In this document: positions 58,911-64,000 of the stretch, one piece after another | Layout of the letters: every line of letters starts with the position of its first letter | Position numbering within the stretch: the first letter of the stretch is position 1 | Assembly: GCF_014651835.1 (NCBI RefSeq) | Contig: NZ_BMXQ01000002.1 | Coordinates: 868,001-932,000 of the forward strand | Reading direction: 5' to 3' | Source: Pigmentiphaga litoralis | GTDB taxonomy: Bacteria; Pseudomonadota; Gammaproteobacteria; Burkholderiales; Burkholderiaceae_B | DNA: 64,000 nucleotides | The notes under the pieces: model-generated | The model's input: only the letters and a program-made list of their open reading frames with translations | What the model was told of the DNA's origin: nothing | Databases searched by the model: none | Made by a program: the position numbers and the translations under genes

Positions 58911-58918
58911 TCAAAAAA

Positions 58919-58942
58919 GGCCGCAGCGTTTCCGCTGCGGCC
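58919..58942. terminator. Bidirectional terminator
   Basis: GGCCGCAGCG / CGCTGCGGCC (10 bp, TTTC loop). It is flanked by AAAAAA on the left and TTCTC on the right, between the convergent ThDP and PaoC-like genes. Confidence 0.85.
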
Positions 58943-58984
58943 TTCTCGTCTGCTCAACGACAACAGAGCTTTACCGGTACATCA

Positions 58985-61192
58985 TCACGCCATTGCGGGC
59001 ATCTTATCCAGCAACTTGTCCAGGGTGATCGGATATTCCCGCACCCGAATTCCCGTCGCGTTGTAGATCGCGTTGGCCACGGCCGCGCCCACGCCGCAGA
59101 TGCCCAGCTCGCCGACCCCCTTGGCCTTCATGGGCGACGACTGCGGATCCGTCTCGTCCAGGAAGATCACGTCCTGATGCGGAATGTCGGCATGCACCGG
59201 CACTTCATACCCGGCAAGGTCGTGATTCACAAAGAAGCCACGGCGCGTGTCCACGGCCAGTTCTTCCATCAGCGCTGCGCCAGCGCCCATGGTCATGGCG
59301 CCGATCACCTGGCTGCGCGCCGACTTGGGGTTGATGATGCGGCCGGCCGCGCACACGGCGAGCATGCGGCGGATGCGGACCTCGGCGGTGGCCATGTCCA
59401 CGCCCACTTCGACGTAGTGCGCGCCGAAGGTGGACTGCTGCATCTTCTTGCTCAGGTCGCCGAATTCGATCTTGTCTTCGGCAACGATGTCGGCGCTGCG
59501 TGCGGCCGCGGCCAGCGACTGGCTGCGGCCGCCGGCACGGACCTGCCCGTCGGTGAACTCTGCCGTGGCAGGGTCCAGGCCCAGCTTGCGGGCCACGGCT
59601 TCGCGCAGCTTGACGCACGCGGCGTAGACACCGGCGGTCGAGCTGTTGGCGCCCCATTGGCCGCCTGATCCGGCGGACACCGGGAAGCTGGAGTCGCCCA
59701 GGCGGACCATGACCTTGTCGAGCGGCAGGCCCATCATCTCGGCAGCGGTCTGCGCAATGATGGTGTAGGTGCCGGTGCCGATGTCGGTCATGTCGGTTTC
59801 GACGGTGACGATGCCGCGCTTGTCCAGCCGTACGCGCGCGCCCGACGTCATGGTCAGATTGTTGCGGAAGGCCGATGCCACGCCCATGCCGACCAGCCAG
59901 CGGCCGTCGCGCAGGGTGGCAGGCTTGGCGCCGCGCTTGCTCCAGCCGAATTGCTCGGCGCCGATGCGCAGGCACTCGTTCAACTGACGCTGCGAGAACG
60001 GCCGCTTCGGGTCTTCGGGGTCGACCTGCGTATCGTTCAGTACACGGAAGGCCACCGGGTCGATGCCGACCTTCTCGGCCATTTCGTCGATGGCGATTTC
60101 AAGCGCCATCAGTCCTGGCGCTTCACCCGGCGCGCGCATGGCATTGCCCTCGGGCAGGTCCAGCAGCGCAAGGCGCGTCTGGGTCATGCGGTCGGCGCCG
60201 GCGTACAGCAGGCGGGTCTGCTGCACGGCTTCTTCGGGCGATCCGCCTTCCAGGTTGCCCGACCAGGTTTCGTGACCGATGGCGGTAATCTTGCCGTCCG
60301 GTGTCGTGCCGATCCGGATGCGCTGGATGGTGGCCGGTCGGTGCGTGGTGTTGTTGCCCATCAAGGGGCGCGTCAACGCGACCTTGACCGGACGCTTGAC
60401 CGCCCGTGCACCCAGCGCCGCCAGGATCGCGTCGGCGCGCACGAACAGCTTGCCGCCAAAGCCGCCGCCGATGTACGGCGAGATCAGGCGCACGTCTTCC
60501 TTTTTCAGGCCCAGGGTCTTGGCGACATCGCCGGCGCCCCACGCGATCATCTGGTTCGACGTGTACACGGTCAGCTTGCTGCCTTGCCACACGGCGATCG
60601 ATGCATGCGGCTCCATCATCGCGTGCGAGTGATCAGGCGTGTGGTACGTGGCGTCGAGCTTCACAGGCGCCGCGTCGAATGCCGATGCAAAGTTGCCGAC
60701 CGCGGTGTCGGGCTTTTCGCTCTGTTTGGGCGATGGCTTGGTGGCCGACGCACGCTCGGCTTCGAGGTCGAACTTGCCGGCAGACGCGGCGTAGTCGACC
60801 TTGATCAGGTACGCCGCCGCGCGCGCCTGCTCGAAGGTCTCGGCCACGACCAGCGCTATCGCCTGGTGGTAGTGATCGATTTCGGGACCGCCCAGCAGCT
60901 TGGCGACGTTGTAATCACCCTTTTCGAGCTTGCCGGCGGTGTCGGCCGTCACGATCGTCAGCACACCCGGCGCGGCCTTGGCGGCCGTCAGGTCCATGCG
61001 GGTGATGCGGCCCTTCGCGATGCCTGCGCCCACCACATAGCCGTAGGCCTGGTTGCGCATGGTGTCGTGCCATTCGTAGGCATAGGGCGCGCTGCCGGTG
61101 GTCTTGAAAGGACCGTCGATCCGGTCGGTCGGCTTGCCCACGACCTTCAATTGGTCGATGGGGTTGGTGGTGGCTGGAGTATCGAATTTCAT
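58985..61192 (-). CDS. PaoC-type molybdopterin-binding aldehyde dehydrogenase subunit
   Basis: A 735-residue large subunit of the xanthine oxidase family: GKPTDRIDGPFKTTGSAPYA, PEIDHYHQAIALVVAETFEQ, HTPDHSHAMMEPHASIAVW, SPYIGGGFGGKLFVRADA, NAMRAPGEAPG and KGVGELGICGVGAAVANAI, where the Glu of GVGE is catalytic. It normally works with an FeS subunit and a FAD subunit. Only a 22-codon tail of the FAD subunit remains upstream, so it may be orphaned and inactive. Confidence 0.92.
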   Translation of the reverse strand: MKFDTPATTNPIDQLKVVGKPTDRIDGPFKTTGSAPYAYEWHDTMRNQAYGYVVGAGIAKGRITRMDLTAAKAAPGVLTIVTADTAGKLEKGDYNVAKLLGGPEIDHYHQAIALVVAETFEQARAAAYLIKVDYAASAGKFDLEAERASATKPSPKQSEKPDTAVGNFASAFDAAPVKLDATYHTPDHSHAMMEPHASIAVWQGSKLTVYTSNQMIAWGAGDVAKTLGLKKEDVRLISPYIGGGFGGKLFVRADAILAALGARAVKRPVKVALTRPLMGNNTTHRPATIQRIRIGTTPDGKITAIGHETWSGNLEGGSPEEAVQQTRLLYAGADRMTQTRLALLDLPEGNAMRAPGEAPGLMALEIAIDEMAEKVGIDPVAFRVLNDTQVDPEDPKRPFSQRQLNECLRIGAEQFGWSKRGAKPATLRDGRWLVGMGVASAFRNNLTMTSGARVRLDKRGIVTVETDMTDIGTGTYTIIAQTAAEMMGLPLDKVMVRLGDSSFPVSAGSGGQWGANSSTAGVYAACVKLREAVARKLGLDPATAEFTDGQVRAGGRSQSLAAAARSADIVAEDKIEFGDLSKKMQQSTFGAHYVEVGVDMATAEVRIRRMLAVCAAGRIINPKSARSQVIGAMTMGAGAALMEELAVDTRRGFFVNHDLAGYEVPVHADIPHQDVIFLDETDPQSSPMKAKGVGELGICGVGAAVANAIYNATGIRVREYPITLDKLLDKMPAMA

Positions 61193-61194
61193 GG

Positions 61195-61263
61195 TCAGAC
61201 CCTCGCTTCCGTCAGCACGGATTGCAGCGTGCGTTCGACCAGCTTCAATTTGAAAGTGTTGTC
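61195..61263 (-). pseudogene. PaoB-like FAD-subunit remnant (last ~22 codons)
   Basis: DNTFKLKLVERTLQSVLTEARV-stop is the typical C-terminal helix of the FAD-binding subunit that precedes paoC. Its stop is 2 bases before the PaoC-like ATG, the usual operon spacing. Everything upstream is lost at a junction near 61264. Confidence 0.7.
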
Positions 61264-61265
61264 GC

Positions 61266-61385
61266 CTGCTGGGCATCGGCCGGCTCGACGAGGTGCAGCG
61301 CGCATACATCGAGTCGGACGGTCAGGTCAGCGTGATCCGCATGTCGGAACGCACGGATGGGGAGACGTCAACGCTGGAAGAATGA
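61266..61385 (+). pseudogene. DUF421 (YetF-like) remnant, C-terminal end
   Basis: LLGIGRLDEVQRAYIESDGQ, VSVIRMSERTDGETSTLEE-stop is the end of a DUF421 membrane protein. Its membrane helices are missing. An ATG (61382) overlaps the stop and begins MSVGVNPVLDGVNDLMDGSK, perhaps the start of another lost gene; it runs into the LysR gene tail. Confidence 0.7.
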
Positions 61386-61454
61386 GTGTCGGCGTCAACC
61401 CTGTGCTGGACGGCGTCAACGACCTGATGGACGGCAGCAAGGACACGGTCCTGC

Positions 61455-62375
61455 CTACAGGGTCACCACTTCGCCGAACACGTCGCGGGTCACTTTCAGA
61501 AAACCCTCAGCCGCGGGGGACAGCGTCCGGCCTCTCGTATTCACATACGAGATATCCATCGGCACGCGCGGCGATGACAGGCGGCATCGCCACAGGTTGT
61601 CGTGCTGCGTCTTGGCGACCAGCGACGACGCCCAGATCGTCACGCCCAGGCCGCCCGCCGTCATCCACAGCGCCGACGACAGGAAATTCACTTCGTGGCC
61701 GATGATCAGGCGCACGCCCGCACGATCGGCCGCGGCATCCAGCTTGCGGCGCATGCCGTAGCCCAGGCCCGTCCGTACCGCGATCAGGGGGTAGGGCGCC
61801 ACATCGGCCCAGGTCACGTCTTCCAGCCCGGCCAAGGGGTGGTCGTCGGCGCAGACCAGACACAAGTGGTCGTGCAGCAAAGGCAGCAATTCAAGCTGAG
61901 GGTCATCGGACTCGGGCGTGCCGATGCCGAAGTCCACGTGGTCAGCCGCCACCCGTGACAGGAACTGATCGGGCGCGCAGTCATCCAGAATGATCTTGAC
62001 GTCGGGATAGACCGCGCTGAAGCGGCGCACCACGGCCGGCATCAGCACCGCCGCCACCGTTGCCGTTACCACGATGTGGACCCGGCCGCGCCGCAGGTCG
62101 CTCAGCGCTTCGAAATGGGTGCCCAGCCGGGCGACGTCCTGCAGGATGCGTTCTGCCACCGCGATGGTGTCGTGCGCGGCCTGGGTGGGCGTCAGTGCGC
62201 GCGAGGTGCGGTCGAACAAGGCCAGGTTCAACGTGGCCTCGATCTGGCGCAGCATGGTGCTGACGGCCGATTCGGTCACCGACAGCCGGATGGCCGCCAG
62301 GCTCAGCTTGCCGGACCGGTACACGGCGACGAAGGCGCGAAGTTGTTTGAGGCTGAGCTGGCTTTCGATCGACAT
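61455..62375 (-). CDS. LysR-family transcriptional regulator
   Basis: A 306-residue LysR protein: HTH at ~8-66 (LKQLRAFVAVYRSGKLSLAA, TESAVSTMLRQIEATLNLAL), then an effector domain (VDFGIGTPESDD, LCLVCADDHPLAG, GLGVTIWAS). Divergent from the aldolase gene with 149 bases between starts, and so a likely regulator of the aldolase/Bug operon. Confidence 0.92.
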   Translation of the reverse strand: MSIESQLSLKQLRAFVAVYRSGKLSLAAIRLSVTESAVSTMLRQIEATLNLALFDRTSRALTPTQAAHDTIAVAERILQDVARLGTHFEALSDLRRGRVHIVVTATVAAVLMPAVVRRFSAVYPDVKIILDDCAPDQFLSRVAADHVDFGIGTPESDDPQLELLPLLHDHLCLVCADDHPLAGLEDVTWADVAPYPLIAVRTGLGYGMRRKLDAAADRAGVRLIIGHEVNFLSSALWMTAGGLGVTIWASSLVAKTQHDNLWRCRLSSPRVPMDISYVNTRGRTLSPAAEGFLKVTRDVFGEVVTL

Positions 62376-62524
62376 TGAAGCTTTCTTGTAGGGTGCTGCA
62401 GTTTTTTTCGATTGGAATCGATCGGGGCCGGGGGTTCAATGGGCGCATTCCCGGGTCGGCCGTCGTCAGCCTGCCGACGGTCAGCACACTCACAATCCGC
62501 CTACGCACCATCAGGAGACGCCAG

Positions 62525-63331
62525 ATGAAAGCCGACAACCCCTTGTACATCCGCCCCGATGCTGTCGCGTCGTCCATCAGGGACGAAGAATGGCAGACCC
62601 GCGTGGACCTGGCCGCCTGTTACCGCCTGCACGCGCATTACGGGTGGACGGACCTGATCTATACCCACATCTCGGCCCGCGTGCCGGGCGCCGAAGAACA
62701 CTTCCTGCTCAATCCTTTCGGGCTGATGTTCGATGAGATCACCGCGTCCAACCTCGTCAAGATCGACCTGGACGGCAACGTGGTCAGCCCCACGCCGCAC
62801 CCAATCCACCGCGCCGGCTTCGTGATTCACAGCGCCATCCACGGCGGCCGGCCCGATGCCCAGTGCGTCATCCACGCCCACACGCGTGCCGGCATGGCCG
62901 TGTCGGCCATGGAATGCGGGCTGCTGCCGCTGACGCAACACGCCATGCTCTTCCATGGCAAGGTCGGCTATCACGACAGCGAAGGCCTGGCCAATCAGCT
63001 GGGCGAGCGCGAACGGTTGGTGCGCGACATCGGCGACAAGCCGGTCCTGATGCTGCGCAACCACGGCACGCTGGTGGCGGGCAAGACCATCGGCCAAGCC
63101 TTCGCGATGATGTGGCACCTCGAAATGGCGATGCAGGCCCAGGTCGATGCGCTGGCCAGCGGCCAGAAGCTGACCTATGGGTCACCGGACCTGGCCACGC
63201 GCATCGCCAGCAACAGCTTTCGCGAGCCAGGCCTGCCGCGCGCCGACGGAACCATCAGCCCGCTGGGTCACATGGAATGGCCGGCGCTGCTGCGCCGCAT
63301 GGACCGGCTGGACCCGTCGTTCCGGCAGTAG
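62525..63331 (+). CDS. Class II aldolase/adducin-family protein
   Basis: A 268-residue zinc-dependent aldolase-like protein: YRLHAHYGWTDLIYTHISAR, LNPFGLMFDEITASNLVKID, CVIHAHTRAGMAVSAMECG (metal His in HAH), VLMLRNHGTLVAG and MMWHLEMAMQAQ. AGGAGACG precedes the ATG. Probably acts on a phosphorylated or hydroxy-keto acid. The following Bug receptor is in the same direction. Confidence 0.9.
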   Translation: MKADNPLYIRPDAVASSIRDEEWQTRVDLAACYRLHAHYGWTDLIYTHISARVPGAEEHFLLNPFGLMFDEITASNLVKIDLDGNVVSPTPHPIHRAGFVIHSAIHGGRPDAQCVIHAHTRAGMAVSAMECGLLPLTQHAMLFHGKVGYHDSEGLANQLGERERLVRDIGDKPVLMLRNHGTLVAGKTIGQAFAMMWHLEMAMQAQVDALASGQKLTYGSPDLATRIASNSFREPGLPRADGTISPLGHMEWPALLRRMDRLDPSFRQ

Positions 63332-63469
63332 CGGCAACGCAGCAGCACCGCGGCAGCAGTAGCACCAGCACCGCAGCCGCCGCAACGTCCGAGCCCGCGG
63401 CGGGACCGCCCGCCACGACGATGCATAACGAGATCGAGGCCAGACCACTGGCCTGACGAGGAGACACGC

Positions 63470-64000
63470 ATGTTCAAGACCTTTCGGACGCTGACCCGTC
63501 TGGGCGCCAGGACCTTGGCTTCAACGACCCGGGTGTCGACGACTCTGCTTTCGACCACCTTTGCAAGCACGCTGGCTGCCACGCTGCTTGGCGCGGCCGC
63601 TCTCGCGACGTCACCCGCCGCTGCCCAGACCTGGCCCGACCGGCCCATCCGCATCATCATTCCCTTTGCGCCCGGTGGCGGCGCCGACGGGGTCGCCCGC
63701 CTGCTGGCCGTGCAACTGGAAAAGGACCTGGGGCAGGCCGTGGTGGTGGAATCCAAGGCCGGCGGCAACACCGTCATTGCGGCGCAAACCGTCGCCCGGG
63801 CCGCACCCGACGGCTACACGCTGCTGATGACGGGCGGGTCCACCATGTCGCTGCTGCCCCTGACGGCCAGCACGCCGCTGCCCTACGACCCGTTCAAGGA
63901 CTTCTCGCCCATCGGCATGCTGTCCAAGGGACCGTACCTGGTCGCGGTGTCGTCGTCATTGGGCGCCGACACGCTGGCCGACGTGCTGACCCTGGCGCGC
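63470..64000 (+). CDS. Bug-family solute-binding protein (partial, runs off the window)
   Basis: 177 codons are present. A long signal region (ATLLGAAALATSPAAAQ) precedes the mature start WPDRPIRIIIPFAPGGGADG, then DGYTLLMTGGSTMSLLPLTA. GAGGAGA precedes the ATG. It is separated from the aldolase by 138 bases rich in CAG/CAC/GCA triplets with no gene. Probably the receptor of the same catabolic operon. Confidence 0.92.
   Translation, partial: MFKTFRTLTRLGARTLASTTRVSTTLLSTTFASTLAATLLGAAALATSPAAAQTWPDRPIRIIIPFAPGGGADGVARLLAVQLEKDLGQAVVVESKAGGNTVIAAQTVARAAPDGYTLLMTGGSTMSLLPLTASTPLPYDPFKDFSPIGMLSKGPYLVAVSSSLGADTLADVLTLAR

Noticed and set aside
59951-61705. A 584-residue plus-strand frame opposite the PaoC-like gene
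   Set aside because: Antisense to a well-supported gene; only its last part, outside PaoC, coincides with the DUF421 fragment region, and in a different frame.

Overview
The window comes from a high-GC betaproteobacterium, most likely Alcaligenaceae (Bordetella/Achromobacter-like). The reasons are the rarA tail close upstream of serS, five Bug/TctC-type periplasmic solute receptors (one broken, one cut by the window end), several LysR regulators, and the general look of the proteins. The genus is inference from gene content; no database search was possible.

Layout. 1-7712 is host: the 3' end of rarA, a Bug receptor with a DUF3237 gene, a LuxR-type and a LysR-type regulator, an exported amidohydrolase, serS and a DUF1328 membrane peptide. 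A tRNA-Ser(CGA) gene at 7824-7913 is the attachment site of a complete-looking 38.4 kb temperate siphovirus. The prophage is bounded by a perfect 62-bp direct repeat (7854-7915 and 46239-46300). 46301-64000 is host again: a stranded phage-type ASCH-like gene, a SUV3-like helicase, a divergent SDR/TetR pair, a c-di-GMP phosphodiesterase, a tandemly duplicated Bug receptor + ThDP-enzyme module, the molybdenum subunit of a PaoC-type dehydrogenase, a LysR regulator, a class II aldolase and a further Bug receptor. Two deletion scars lie in this half (about 51120 and 61264). Each has removed the facing 5' ends of a divergent gene pair.

Prophage order. Leftward early operon (13277 to 7929): small proteins, dNMP kinase, SSB, DHH phosphoesterase, Xis-like protein, integrase. 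It is driven by a strong promoter that sits inside a 12-bp inverted repeat. A lipoprotein moron and an S24-type repressor follow on the same strand. Rightward come a YdaS/Cro-like protein, a CII-like regulator, a VirE/toprim replication protein and a probable origin with GTCCAACC iterons. A lambda-like cos element (about 20458-20500) precedes Nu1-like and GpA-like terminase genes. Late genes then run head, tail, lysis: portal, S49 protease/scaffold, decoration protein, Mu gpT-like major head, tail genes with a GGGAAAC -1 frameshift site, tape measure, tail tip, an SGNH-esterase tail spike, holins, a GH19 endolysin, spanins and a DNA adenine methylase. The right end holds a small membrane protein gene, a candidate structured small RNA, an unexplained stretch and two unknown genes.

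Most interesting. A SEFIR/TIR-like defence gene is inserted antisense between the portal and protease genes. A 29-bp promoter-like motif with a matching -10 box occurs upstream of the connector/portal pair and again just after the SEFIR gene, as if the late promoter had been duplicated to tolerate the insertion. At 44472-44641 there is a promoter, two hairpins with identical CTCGACA loops and an intrinsic terminator: a candidate undescribed phage small RNA.
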